DNA from: UBA2336 sp046294915
GTDB lineage: Bacteria > Bacteroidota > Bacteroidia > Cytophagales > Cyclobacteriaceae
DNA length: 34,210 nt
NCBI GenBank assembly: GCA_046294915.1
Contig: JBKBOE010000026.1
Coordinates: forward strand, 1-34,210
Direction: 5' to 3'
Numbering within the stretch: the stretch's first letter is position 1; every line of letters starts with the position of its first letter. This document shows, in pieces, positions 15,208 through 23,335 of this stretch. The notes under the pieces were generated by a model that made no database searches, was not told the DNA's origin, and saw nothing but the letters and a program-made list of their open reading frames with translations. The position numbers were made by a program, and so were the translations under genes.

Positions 15208-15455
15208 CCTTATATGGTATACCACCACAGGCGGCCTTTTTAAAGTGATTAAATCGGAGGCTCACTCCGTAATGGCTAATCCATCAGGCTGCAAATGTTA
15301 CTTTACAGATTATCGCTTAAAGATTAAACAAACTTCACGTAACACGAAGCTGAAGGAAAATTATTACAATAGACGGTTAAAAATGCACTTCATCTGTAAA
15401 TTGAGAAAGTTTTAAATTTTTTAGGGATATACTGCTATCGAATAGAGAATACGTT

Positions 15456-17231
15456 ATGCCGCTACCGGAGTTTTTTGGAACATTAGGAACGAAACGTGCC
15501 GCTCACTTACTGAGGCGTGCAACCTTTGGAGCTACGAAAGCACAGATTGATGCCTTTGCCGCGCTGAATGCCGGCCAGGCCATTCAACAACTGTACCGGC
15601 AGCCCCTTCCGGCAACTCCTCCGCCTGTCGATCCGGATACCAACGAGCCCTGGGTGCTTACCGGTGTTACAGACCCGAACAAAATGGAATTTGAGTACCT
15701 GGAACTCTTTAAACGATGGTCTATCGGTCAAATGATGAGTGCCGGAGTTCCCCCTGCATCAGTTCTTTCCTATTCAGCACGCGAAAAAATAGTCTTCTTT
15801 CTGCACACCCATTTTACAGCTATAGCTGAAAAAATAAACAGCAGCAGGGCGCTTTACTATCAAACCGAATTATTCAGATTATATGCGCTGGATGCACTGG
15901 TTAGCCCGGTGGTTCCGGCTGATAAACTGAATTTCGTGGAGCTTACCAAGAAAATCAGCGTTGACAATGCCATGCTCCGTTTGCTTGACGGCAACCTGAA
16001 CGTGAATGGCAGCCCCAACGAAAATTATGCCCGCGAGTTGATGGAACTTTACTCCATTGGCCGCGGGCTGGAAAACAGTTTACCCCCGCCCACCGGTGCG
16101 GGCGATTACATCTACTTTAAGGAACAGGATGTACAACAGGCCGCGCGTGTTTTATCAGGATTCGATTTCGATGCTTCCTTTTCCACGATTGATCCGGATA
16201 CGTTGTTACCTCGCGGACGTGTTCGCGGTTCGGTGAATAACGCTTCGGGTCACGATAACGGCACGAAACAATTCTCAGATCGTTTTATTGACCCTAATAC
16301 CGGCCTGCCCTACGTCATTCAGCCCGATCCGGTGCTTCTTAACGGGGCATTGCCTACCGAAGCAAGCGCACTGGATGAAATCAGCCAGTTAATTGAAATG
16401 ATCTATGCGCAGGAAGAAACCGCACGCCACATCTGCCGCAAAATTTACCGCTTCTTCGTGTACCATGAAATTACGGATGCCATCAATACCAACATTATTG
16501 AAGTAATGGCCGATACATTTCGGGCCAACAACTATAAATTACAACCGGTAATTGAAAACCTGTTGCGAAGTCAGCACTTTTATGAAGCAGCTGCGGGAGT
16601 TGCCGATGACAAGTTCGGGGGAATTATCAAATCACCGATCGATCTGGTTACCGGTTCACTGCGCTTTTTTGGCGTTACAGTACCCGATATGGCTACCGAT
16701 GCACCGGCTTTTTATGCTGCAACCGGTGAGATCAACAGCATACTCGATAATCAGGGTATGATCTACTACCAGCCTTTTGATGTTGCCGGATATGACGCCT
16801 ATCACCAGTTTCCGATTTATAACCGGAGTTGGATAACCGTGAACTACCTTACAAACCGATACGCCTTCATTCGCAGCCTGATTACGGCTACCGAACCCGG
16901 CATGCTTAAGGTAAACGTTTACACCTTTGTACGTAATACCATAGACAACACCCTGGCAGCAAATGCCCGCAACCTGGTTATTGAACTTGCACGCTATCTG
17001 TTTCCGGTTTCTGACAACCTGACTTTTGATGCCGCCAACGATGACACGGCTACCATAACAGCCGAACGTTTGAATTATTTCCTGGTAACCTTCCTTTCAG
17101 ATATTGATCCGGACCCTGAAGTTGCCTGGACCAACCGTTGGACAAACGAGGTGGGCATTGGCACAATGACCAGTCAACTCGAAAACCTGTTCAACGCCAT
17201 GTTGCAATCGCCAGAATACCAACTCCAGTAG
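15456..17231 (+). CDS. DUF1800 family protein
   Basis: The 591-residue product is a DUF1800 protein, a family of unknown biochemical role often encoded next to DUF1501 proteins, as here. Landmarks are the N-terminal RAAHLLRRATFGATKAQIDA, FFLHTHFTA, the conserved NENYARELMELYSIG, DVQQAARVLSGFDFD, HDNGTKQF, ICRKIYRFFVYHEI, and GIIKSPIDLVTGSLRFFGV. No signal peptide is visible at the start, which is usual for the family, so its location is unclear. It leads a tight cluster: the DUF1501 gene starts 3 bp after its stop, followed by barrel and lipoprotein genes. The 269 bp upstream contains a small CGGAG/CTCCG hairpin (15256-15270) and AT-rich sequence but no convincing promoter. Confidence 0.93.
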   Translation: MPLPEFFGTLGTKRAAHLLRRATFGATKAQIDAFAALNAGQAIQQLYRQPLPATPPPVDPDTNEPWVLTGVTDPNKMEFEYLELFKRWSIGQMMSAGVPPASVLSYSAREKIVFFLHTHFTAIAEKINSSRALYYQTELFRLYALDALVSPVVPADKLNFVELTKKISVDNAMLRLLDGNLNVNGSPNENYARELMELYSIGRGLENSLPPPTGAGDYIYFKEQDVQQAARVLSGFDFDASFSTIDPDTLLPRGRVRGSVNNASGHDNGTKQFSDRFIDPNTGLPYVIQPDPVLLNGALPTEASALDEISQLIEMIYAQEETARHICRKIYRFFVYHEITDAINTNIIEVMADTFRANNYKLQPVIENLLRSQHFYEAAAGVADDKFGGIIKSPIDLVTGSLRFFGVTVPDMATDAPAFYAATGEINSILDNQGMIYYQPFDVAGYDAYHQFPIYNRSWITVNYLTNRYAFIRSLITATEPGMLKVNVYTFVRNTIDNTLAANARNLVIELARYLFPVSDNLTFDAANDDTATITAERLNYFLVTFLSDIDPDPEVAWTNRWTNEVGIGTMTSQLENLFNAMLQSPEYQLQ

Positions 17232-17234
17232 CCT

Positions 17235-18944
17235 ATGAAACGAAGAGACTTTTTGAAGAAGATGCCGGTTACAATGGGCCTGCCCTTTACCCTGAGTGGT
17301 ATCCCCATGAAGGCCATGGCCTGGAATCCGCTATCGATGTTGGCGCAGCAAAGCGATAATGACCGGGTACTCATCATTCTGCAATTGCATGGCGGAAATG
17401 ACGGACTCAACTCCCTCATCCCGATTGAACAATACGACCTCTACTACAGGCGCAGGGCCAACATTGCCATACCTAAACAAAACTCACTGCGCAAAGCCAT
17501 CATGCTCGATAGCACCTTACCAGGCAATCAGCAGGTAGGATTACACCCCGATATGCAAGCCGTAAAAGCCATGTACGACAACGGCCGGATGGCCTTTGTA
17601 CAAGGTGTGTCGTATAAAAACAATAACGGGTCTCACTTCCGTGGAAGAGACATCTGGTTTATGGGCGGTGGGTTTGACGACTACTACCCTTCCGGATGGC
17701 TTGGCCGGTTTCTTCAACAAGAATATGCTGATCTTGGTGAATATCCTGACGACTTCCCGAATCCCGACATGCCCGACCCGCTGGGAATTGAAATGGGCAA
17801 TGATGTGTCTCTGATATTCCATCAACAGGGAAATATTCCGACTTCTATTTCATTAAACGATCCGGCCAGTTTCGCTCAACTGGTTGAAGACCTAGAGGGA
17901 TTTCAGGATGTGGATATTGATCCGCGGGGTAAACCACCGTTGTCGGTGGAGAATTCTCCCTACTGGCACGAAATGAACTGGATACTGGGCCTGGAGAAAA
18001 AAACCGATGACTACGCCCAGCGATTATACCAGGTTTATCTGGCTGGTGGAAATACTTCGGTTACCTACCCTGAAATCTACCCCTTCAATGCTCCCCGCGG
18101 CAGCAAGCGTAATCCGCTAAGCGCCCAACTTAAACTGGTAGCCAGGTTATTGGCTGGCGGATGCAAGACCAAAGTATTCATGGTGAAAATCGGGGGGTTT
18201 GATACTCATGCCGAACAGGTAGAAAGCTACGACCCTACCATGGGCGCCCATGCAGCATTAATGTATCACATCTCAACAGCCATGAAAGCATTTCAGGACG
18301 ACCTGAAAGCCCGCGGCCTGGAGGAACGTGTGCTTACGGTTACCACTTCTGAATTTGGCAGGCGCGTTCATTCCAACGGCAGCTACGGTACCGATCACGG
18401 AACAGGCGGTCCCATCATGATCTTCGGCAAACATGTAAAGCCAGGGATAAACGGAGTGGTGCCCGACATGACTAAAGATAACGTGGAAATGCAATACGAT
18501 TACCGGCAGGTTTACGCCAACCTGCTCAAGGATTGGATGCTTGTGGATAAAACCAAAATCACGAACGATATCTTCTTCGGCAATTTCATTGATGGCGAAA
18601 ACCCCGATGAACCCGGCACCTTCTTTGAGCCGCTTACGCTTGCGCTGGATGTCGTTACCGGTACAGACAATTTCATCGCCTCGCGCTTTGCATTGAATGA
18701 ATGTTACCCCAATCCGGCCAAAACCTCAACCCTGTTTTCGTTCCGTGTAAATGCTACCGGCATGGTAGCTCTTAATCTGTTTGATCAGCGGGGCAACCGG
18801 ATAGCCGAAATTACAAAACAGGTATATGAACCTGGCGAACACCGCATTGCCTACGATGTGTCTTCCCTTTCACCGGGATTGTATATTTTCAGGATGAACA
18901 CGGCATCCTTTGAAGCATCGAAAAAACTTATTGTAATACGATAA
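17235..18944 (+). CDS. DUF1501 protein with Tat-like signal and T9SS sorting domain
   Basis: The 569-residue product is a DUF1501 protein, a family with an alkaline-phosphatase/sulfatase-like fold and unknown activity. The N-terminus MKRRDFLKKMPVTMGLPFTL resembles a twin-arginine signal. Core motifs are ILQLHGGNDGLNSLIPIEQY, FVQGVSYKNNNGSHFRGRDI, FMVKIGGFDTHAEQV and LTVTTSEFGRRVHSNGSYGT with DHGTGGPIMIFG, which carry metal-ligand-type Asp/His residues. After about residue 485 comes a type IX secretion C-terminal sorting domain: NECYPNPAKTSTLFSF, LNLFDQRGNRIAEI and SPGLYIFRM, ending in KKLIVIR. The protein is therefore predicted to cross the inner membrane, probably folded, and then reach the cell surface through T9SS. 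A T9SS plug protein is encoded at 30.4 kb. Gaps to both neighbours are 3 bp. Confidence 0.94.
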   Translation: MKRRDFLKKMPVTMGLPFTLSGIPMKAMAWNPLSMLAQQSDNDRVLIILQLHGGNDGLNSLIPIEQYDLYYRRRANIAIPKQNSLRKAIMLDSTLPGNQQVGLHPDMQAVKAMYDNGRMAFVQGVSYKNNNGSHFRGRDIWFMGGGFDDYYPSGWLGRFLQQEYADLGEYPDDFPNPDMPDPLGIEMGNDVSLIFHQQGNIPTSISLNDPASFAQLVEDLEGFQDVDIDPRGKPPLSVENSPYWHEMNWILGLEKKTDDYAQRLYQVYLAGGNTSVTYPEIYPFNAPRGSKRNPLSAQLKLVARLLAGGCKTKVFMVKIGGFDTHAEQVESYDPTMGAHAALMYHISTAMKAFQDDLKARGLEERVLTVTTSEFGRRVHSNGSYGTDHGTGGPIMIFGKHVKPGINGVVPDMTKDNVEMQYDYRQVYANLLKDWMLVDKTKITNDIFFGNFIDGENPDEPGTFFEPLTLALDVVTGTDNFIASRFALNECYPNPAKTSTLFSFRVNATGMVALNLFDQRGNRIAEITKQVYEPGEHRIAYDVSSLSPGLYIFRMNTASFEASKKLIVIR

Positions 18945-18947
18945 CAC

Positions 18948-19823
18948 ATGAAGAAACTCTACCTCCTTATACCCTGCCTGTTGTTCGCTGCCATGTTGCC
19001 CGCCCAGCAACGCAGAAAAGCACCCGCTTCGTACAATACGGGCAATGCTCAAGATGCAAAATTTCTGGAAAAGCAATGGTGGCTGGGGTTCAAGGCAGGA
19101 ATTAACTTATCAGGTGCTGATGTAGCCACTTCTTATTCAGCATTAAGCCCTGTTAACTACACGCTGTCCGAAAAAGCGTACGACAACTACACCAATCCTG
19201 GAATTGTTGCCGGTATTGAAGTGAGTTTCTCGTACAAAGCATTTTCAGCCAGTTTTCAACCGGCCTATCGCAATGCTATTTTTTCATACAGCAATCAATA
19301 CGTGTGGGAAGATGCTGGCATACCGGAAAACCGGCTTGAACTGATTTACAATCAGAAGCAGCAAATTGATTATGCCGATTTTCCTTTGCTTTTCCGATAC
19401 GATATAACAAATACACGGCTCAGGCCCTACGTACAAATAGGCGCTGTTTATACAGTACTCATTGATGCAACCAAATCGGTAACTATTTCAGGAACCGATT
19501 ATGCCTCAGGTGGGCAAAACGAATTTACAAACGAGCCAATCATTGTTGGTGCCCAACAACTTTTTGCCGGCAACCAATGGGCACTTACCGGAGGTGCTGG
19601 GGTTAACTACCATGTGGGAAACATCCGGGTAAATCTCGACCTGCAATATCGGAGAGGAATGAGCCTTGCCAACTCCACCGAAAACCGCTATGGTAACGCG
19701 CAACTGGCGGGCGTTGGCGATGCCATGGACGACATTAAAATCAATTCGTTTATGGTTACCCTGGGTACCCTGTTCCCCCTACGGTTCCTTACAAAAGGCT
19801 ACAGTTCCATTAACCTGAGATGA
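18948..19823 (+). CDS. PorT-like outer-membrane beta-barrel protein
   Basis: The 291-residue product has a signal peptide (MKKLYLLIPCLLFAAMLPAQ) and then an outer-membrane beta-barrel of the kind grouped under OMP_b-brl_2/PorT-like. Amphipathic strands recur: WWLGFKAGINLSGADV, GIVAGIEVSFSYKAFSASFQ, YADFPLLFRYDI, LRPYVQIGAVYTVLIDA, WALTGGAGVNYHVG and IRVNLDLQYRRGMSLAN. The length fits about 8-10 strands. No function can be assigned. It lies third in the DUF1800/DUF1501 cluster, 3 bp after the DUF1501 stop, and its stop overlaps the first ATG of the lipoprotein gene, so the four are very likely co-expressed. Confidence 0.85.
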   Translation: MKKLYLLIPCLLFAAMLPAQQRRKAPASYNTGNAQDAKFLEKQWWLGFKAGINLSGADVATSYSALSPVNYTLSEKAYDNYTNPGIVAGIEVSFSYKAFSASFQPAYRNAIFSYSNQYVWEDAGIPENRLELIYNQKQQIDYADFPLLFRYDITNTRLRPYVQIGAVYTVLIDATKSVTISGTDYASGGQNEFTNEPIIVGAQQLFAGNQWALTGGAGVNYHVGNIRVNLDLQYRRGMSLANSTENRYGNAQLAGVGDAMDDIKINSFMVTLGTLFPLRFLTKGYSSINLR

Positions 19824-21010
19824 TGAAACAAAAAATAGCAATCCTTTGGCTTACGCTTTTCCTGGTGCAATCCGGATGCCTGGAAGAGACCAATCCGGCT
19901 TTCGATGAAAAAGCGTTCACGAAAATTTACGATAACCACCGGTTCAGTGCGTCCTACTTTCCTATTGATATCCAACAGACTTCCGATGGCGGTTATCTGA
20001 TACTGGGGGGACGCAGATTAACGACCACCACCTTCAGCGGCATTTACCTGCTGAAAACCGATAAGTTTGGAAACTTTGTAAACGATGTAGAGGTTGACGA
20101 AAGCTATGTTAATCCGGTAGGTGACCTGATGAAAATCGGGGCCGATTATTATTTCCTTTGTATGGACCCTCTAACACTTCAAACCCACATTGCCCGGGTT
20201 GATTCCAATGGCGAAGGTTTTACTACCACACCAGCCAGCACTTCGCTTACTTACCCGGCTGCGGCATCGTTAGACAATACCAATATTATTACCCTTAGTT
20301 ATAACTCCATTACGCTTCAATCGGTCATATCGGTAATCACCTCAGCCGGCTCAGTTACCTCTTCCAAAGGGTATTCCATCGGTGCGGGTGAAGGCGTGGA
20401 GGAACCCATAATCAATCACTATTTACGGACAGGGAGGCAATTCCCATTTCAAACCGGTAAGGTGGGCAATCTGTATTTTTTTAACGGCTTTTATAACTAC
20501 ACCTTTTCGTTGGTGTTTACCGATCTGAGCCAGGATGTACCTAATGGGGTGGTGCAGGGCCAACAGGATGACGGAGGCTTAAGTGCTGTGGTTCCTGTTT
20601 CCGGCAATACATTCGCAGCAGGGCGTTTTAATTTTGGCGACAACTTCTTGCTGCCCCGGGTTACCCTCAACTCCGCGGGTATATCATCAAGTACCGACCT
20701 TGGCGGCTTTACCCTGCCTGAACTGAGCCCTAATGCCACCGTTCGGGTTATCCGGGCCGTATTCAAGAACCGGAATGTTGTGGTTTTTGCTGCCAACACC
20801 AAATCAAAACACGTGGGCTTGTACTTCTACGATGAAACCACCGGTGAATTTATCAGCAGCCGGTACGTTGGCTATTCCAACCCCTTCGAAATAGCTTCGA
20901 TCAGGCAAACTGCCGAAGGCGACCTGATTCTTTGCGGAACCACCTATGTTGCCGGCCGGTTTGGCCGGTTTAGCATAGTAAAAATCCCTCAAAATGATAT
21001 TGCCATTTAG
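19820..21010 (+). CDS. Putative surface lipoprotein with beta-propeller-like repeats
   Basis: I do not recognise a named family. The 396-residue product starts with a lipoprotein signal (MMKQKIAILWLTLFLVQSGC) with Cys near residue 20. The rest is beta-rich, with propeller-like units: DIQQTSDGGYLILGGRR with GIYLLKTDKFGNFV near the N-terminus, and SIRQTAEGDLILCGTTYVAG with FSIVKI near the C-terminus. The two ends share the pattern I-x-Q-T-x-(D/E)-G-(G/D)-(Y/L)-L-I-L-x-G, as when a propeller closes on itself. It is the last gene of the DUF1800/DUF1501 cluster. Either ATG 19820, overlapping the previous stop as ATGA, or ATG 19823 could start it. murB follows after 50 bp. Confidence 0.75.
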   Translation: MMKQKIAILWLTLFLVQSGCLEETNPAFDEKAFTKIYDNHRFSASYFPIDIQQTSDGGYLILGGRRLTTTTFSGIYLLKTDKFGNFVNDVEVDESYVNPVGDLMKIGADYYFLCMDPLTLQTHIARVDSNGEGFTTTPASTSLTYPAAASLDNTNIITLSYNSITLQSVISVITSAGSVTSSKGYSIGAGEGVEEPIINHYLRTGRQFPFQTGKVGNLYFFNGFYNYTFSLVFTDLSQDVPNGVVQGQQDDGGLSAVVPVSGNTFAAGRFNFGDNFLLPRVTLNSAGISSSTDLGGFTLPELSPNATVRVIRAVFKNRNVVVFAANTKSKHVGLYFYDETTGEFISSRYVGYSNPFEIASIRQTAEGDLILCGTTYVAGRFGRFSIVKIPQNDIAI

Positions 21011-21060
21011 CTGCTGCAGGCGCTGAATTATTTTACATTTTTGCAGGAACAGCTTGCTGC

Positions 21061-22083
21061 ATGATTCAGATACAGGAAGACGTAGATCTTCGGCCCTACA
21101 ACACCTTCGGCATTAGCGAACGGACAAAGTATTTTGTTGCCGTTACATCAGTGGAAGATTTCCAACAACTTATCCTGCATCCGGTTTACCACAATAACCC
21201 GAGGATTATTCTTGGCGGGGGCAGCAATGTGTTGTTCACGAAATCATTTGGTGGTTTGGTTATCCATACAACCCTGCGAGGTATCGAAACCGTTTATGAA
21301 ACCGATGAAGAAGTATGGCTTAAAGCAGCTGCCGGAGAAACGTGGCATACCCTTGTAATGCATTGTGTGGGCAACAACTACGGTGGTATAGAAAACCTTT
21401 CGCTCATTCCAGGCACTGTGGGTGCTGCTCCGATTCAAAACATCGGAGCGTATGGTGTTGAACTGAAAGAAACGTTGCTCTGCGTGGATGGAATTGATAT
21501 GGATTCAGGTGAGAGGCGGGTGTTTAGTAATGCGGATTGCCGGCTTGGCTACCGCGACAGTATCTTTAAACAGGAACTGAAAGGAAAAATTTTTATCTCA
21601 AGCATTACTTTAAGGTTGACAAAAAAAAACCATCGTATCCGTATCGATTACGGTACCCTCCGCGATGTACTAAAGCACATGCAGATAACACATCCAACCA
21701 TTCGTTCGGTAAGTGATGCAGTAATCCGGATCCGTTCATCCAAACTTCCCGATCCACTGATATTAGGTAATGCAGGTAGCTTTTTCAAAAACCCCGAAGT
21801 AAGTAGTATACACTTCCATGAACTCAAAAAATTTCATCCAACGATGCCAGGATATGAAACTGAAAATCAGCAAGTTAAAATACCGGCTGCTTGGCTCATT
21901 GAATCGTGTGGCTGGAAAGGAAAACGCCTTGATCGGGTTGGTGTTCACGAGCATCAGGCGCTTGTATTGGTGAACTATGGTGGTGCAAAAGGAAATGATA
22001 TCCTTCATCTTGCAACGCAAATTCAATCATCAGTTCGAACAAAATTTCAAATCGATTTACAACCGGAGGTGACGATCATTTGA
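21061..22083 (+). CDS. murB: UDP-N-acetylenolpyruvoylglucosamine reductase MurB
   Basis: MurB reduces UDP-GlcNAc-enolpyruvate to UDP-MurNAc with NADPH and FAD in the cytoplasm, the second committed step of peptidoglycan synthesis. The 340-residue product has the length and layout of the type I (E. coli-like) enzyme. The N-terminus DLRPYNTFGISERTKYF is followed by the FAD-binding RIILGGGSNVLFT, GGIENLSLIPGTVGAAPIQN and GAYGVELKE. The catalytic-region motifs are CRLGYRDSIFK (Tyr loop of type I enzymes), LGNAGSFFKNP (catalytic Ser) and QPEV near the end (catalytic Glu). The ATG at 21061 is well placed. It may be read through from the upstream cluster (50-bp gap) or from a weak promoter with TACATTTT at about 21035-21042. 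Confidence 0.97.
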   Translation: MIQIQEDVDLRPYNTFGISERTKYFVAVTSVEDFQQLILHPVYHNNPRIILGGGSNVLFTKSFGGLVIHTTLRGIETVYETDEEVWLKAAAGETWHTLVMHCVGNNYGGIENLSLIPGTVGAAPIQNIGAYGVELKETLLCVDGIDMDSGERRVFSNADCRLGYRDSIFKQELKGKIFISSITLRLTKKNHRIRIDYGTLRDVLKHMQITHPTIRSVSDAVIRIRSSKLPDPLILGNAGSFFKNPEVSSIHFHELKKFHPTMPGYETENQQVKIPAAWLIESCGWKGKRLDRVGVHEHQALVLVNYGGAKGNDILHLATQIQSSVRTKFQIDLQPEVTII

Positions 22084-22159
22084 TGGTTGAATCTATACGA
22101 ATTGTGCATAACTTTCACCTGCAAAAAATTCATTAACTGAAAATTTTTCATCAAAAATT

Positions 22160-22189
22160 TTTGAGAATTAATTTTTTGTTATACCTTTT
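22160..22189 (+). promoter_or_regulatory. Promoter of the 17-residue peptide gene
   Basis: TTTG (22160-22163) and TACCTTTT (22182-22189) are 18 bases apart, with 7 of 8 matches to the -7 consensus. The surrounding sequence is very AT-rich. The transcript would start near 22194, about 27 nt before the ATG. Confidence 0.5.
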
Positions 22190-22220
22190 CACATCTTTTT
22201 AACCTAAAAACAAAAACGCT

Positions 22221-22274
22221 ATGGCAAAGAAAGCGAAAAAGAAGGCAAAGAAAGCTGCCAAGAAGAAGAAGTAA
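22221..22274 (+). CDS. 17-residue lysine/alanine-rich basic peptide
   Basis: A 54-base frame (ATG 22221, TAA 22272-22274) encodes MAKKAKKKAKKAAKKKK: 12 Lys, 4 Ala and the initiator Met. Three things suggest it is real: it sits between a plausible promoter and a strong terminator with nothing else between them; its sequence resembles the Lys/Ala tails of bacterial histone H1-like proteins; and the next gene also begins MAKAATKK. A very basic peptide of this size could bind DNA or RNA. It is too short for standard gene callers. The alternative is that the roughly 140-nt transcript acts as a small RNA and the frame is incidental. No function is known to me. Confidence 0.6.
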   Translation: MAKKAKKKAKKAAKKKK

Positions 22275-22299
22275 TTAGGTAACAACCTAACGACTTTGC

Positions 22300-22339
22300 G
22301 AAGGGAAGCGGTTTGGAATCGCTTCCCTTTCGTGTTTTT
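22300..22339 (+). terminator. Strong rho-independent terminator after the peptide gene
   Basis: AAGGGAAGCG (22301-22310) pairs perfectly with CGCTTCCCTT (22320-22329) across a 9-base loop and is followed by a T-rich run (22330-22338). A second small hairpin, TTAGGT/ACCTAA (22275-22280, 22285-22290), lies right after the stop codon. Confidence 0.85.
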
Positions 22340-22404
22340 AACGGGAAACAAATTTGGTTTTCTATTTTACACACACATCTTCATAAATTTATCCGATTAA
22401 CAGC

Positions 22405-22436
22405 TTGGCAGAAGGCAGATGTATGCTCTAACTTTG
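22405..22436 (+). promoter_or_regulatory. Promoter of the 104-residue protein gene
   Basis: TAACTTTG (22429-22436) is a full match to TAnnTTTG, and TTG (22405-22407) lies 21 bases upstream. The ATG is 30 bases downstream. This is one of the best promoters in the window. Confidence 0.65.
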
Positions 22437-22465
22437 CCGTGTACAACAATTAAACACACGTAACG

Positions 22466-22780
22466 ATGGCCAAAGCAGCAACAAAAAAGTCAGATGTAAG
22501 GGTAAGCACTAAACCCACCGCAAAAAAAACAACCACGCTTGCTATTGAAAAGGTATGCGAACAAGTGTTAACTAAGTTGCAGTCGCTAAACCTTGAAGCC
22601 GGCCTTCAGGCAGATATCCAGTGGTGCCTGGGCAGTTATCGCCACGACAAAAATCCAATTGGTCTTTACGAAATGGGACGCAAAGCAGTACCTGTTCTGA
22701 AAGCTGCCATGGAAAAGAACAAGAAGGCAGTTTCAGCCAGGTTAATTGCTGACCTTGAGAAGGCGCTTAAAGCGGAATAA
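22466..22780 (+). CDS. Small protein with basic N-terminal tail, function unknown
   Basis: I do not recognise this 104-residue protein. The first 27 residues are rich in Lys, Thr and Ala (MAKAATKKSDVRVSTKPTAK) and look disordered and basic. The remainder is helical: LAIEKVCEQVLTKLQSLNLE, a middle part with IQWCLGSYRHDKNPIGLYEM, and ending KKAVSARLIADLEKALKAE. No signal peptide or membrane segment is present, so it is cytoplasmic. The basic tail recalls histone-like proteins, and the 17-residue Lys/Ala peptide encoded just upstream begins in a similar way, which may hint at a shared nucleic-acid role (inference). It has its own promoter and converges on the dCMP deaminase gene with a 25-bp gap. 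Confidence 0.85.
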   Translation: MAKAATKKSDVRVSTKPTAKKTTTLAIEKVCEQVLTKLQSLNLEAGLQADIQWCLGSYRHDKNPIGLYEMGRKAVPVLKAAMEKNKKAVSARLIADLEKALKAE

Positions 22781-22805
22781 CGAAATCGATTTATAGGACC
22801 CATGA

Positions 22806-23294
22806 TCAAATCATGTGGGTAACGTTTGCCAGTGCACCGGAGTACTGCTCGGTGTGTACGCCAAACCGCTTCAAAAATTCAATTCCCTCGTCTTCGGTAA
22901 GTCCTTTGTGTTCGGCATAAGACTTCAGGTAAATCACCCGGGTAATGCCCATGGTATAAATAATACGCGCACAGGCAAGGCAAGGCGAAAGGGTAATATA
23001 CAGGGTTGATCCTTCAACAGAGGTTTTGTTTTTTACCGCATACAGAATGGCGTTCTGCTCGGCATGAATAGCCAGCGAACAGCCCCCTTTTGAATCGCGC
23101 GGGCAACCCGCATCTGGCCACTCTTCATCGCAGTTATGGGTACCCGAAGGCGGCCCGTTGTAGCCGATGGAGATGATTCGTGTTTCCTTGGTAAGCACGG
23201 CACCCACATGCCGCTTGATGCAGTGTGACCGCTTGGCCAGGTTAACGGCTAACTCCATAAAAATATCATCGAAGGCAGGGCGTTCTGTTTTCAT
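22806..23294 (-). CDS. Deoxycytidylate (dCMP) deaminase family protein
   Basis: dCMP deaminase converts dCMP to dUMP in the cytoplasm, feeding thymidylate synthase. The 162-residue product fits the family length. Zinc-binding motifs are intact: HAEQNAI with the catalytic Glu, and PCLACA with both Cys ligands. The N-terminal ELAVNLAKRSHCIKRHVGAV and GYNGPPSGTHNCDE with the following cysteine-containing region match bacterial dCMP deaminases (ComEB-type) rather than cytidine deaminases. The gene is divergent from the DUF2911 gene across 41 bp, so their promoters must overlap. A perfect CATGAT/ATCATG hairpin (22801-22815) covers its stop codon. Confidence 0.93.
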   Translation of the reverse strand: MKTERPAFDDIFMELAVNLAKRSHCIKRHVGAVLTKETRIISIGYNGPPSGTHNCDEEWPDAGCPRDSKGGCSLAIHAEQNAILYAVKNKTSVEGSTLYITLSPCLACARIIYTMGITRVIYLKSYAEHKGLTEDEGIEFLKRFGVHTEQYSGALANVTHMI

Positions 23295-23335
23295 TACCGA
23301 TTATCCATCCGAACCATTTATCTTCGCCCAAGTTA

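Noticed and set aside
15089..15415. Open frame of 108 codons running from inside the HMG-CoA lyase gene into the intergenic space
   Set aside because: The first third is antisense to a real gene and the rest is low-complexity AT-rich sequence without motifs or promoter.
22801..22815. CATGAT/ATCATG palindrome as a terminator
   Set aside because: The stem is only 6 bp, AT-rich and has no T-run; it overlaps the deaminase stop codon and is probably chance.
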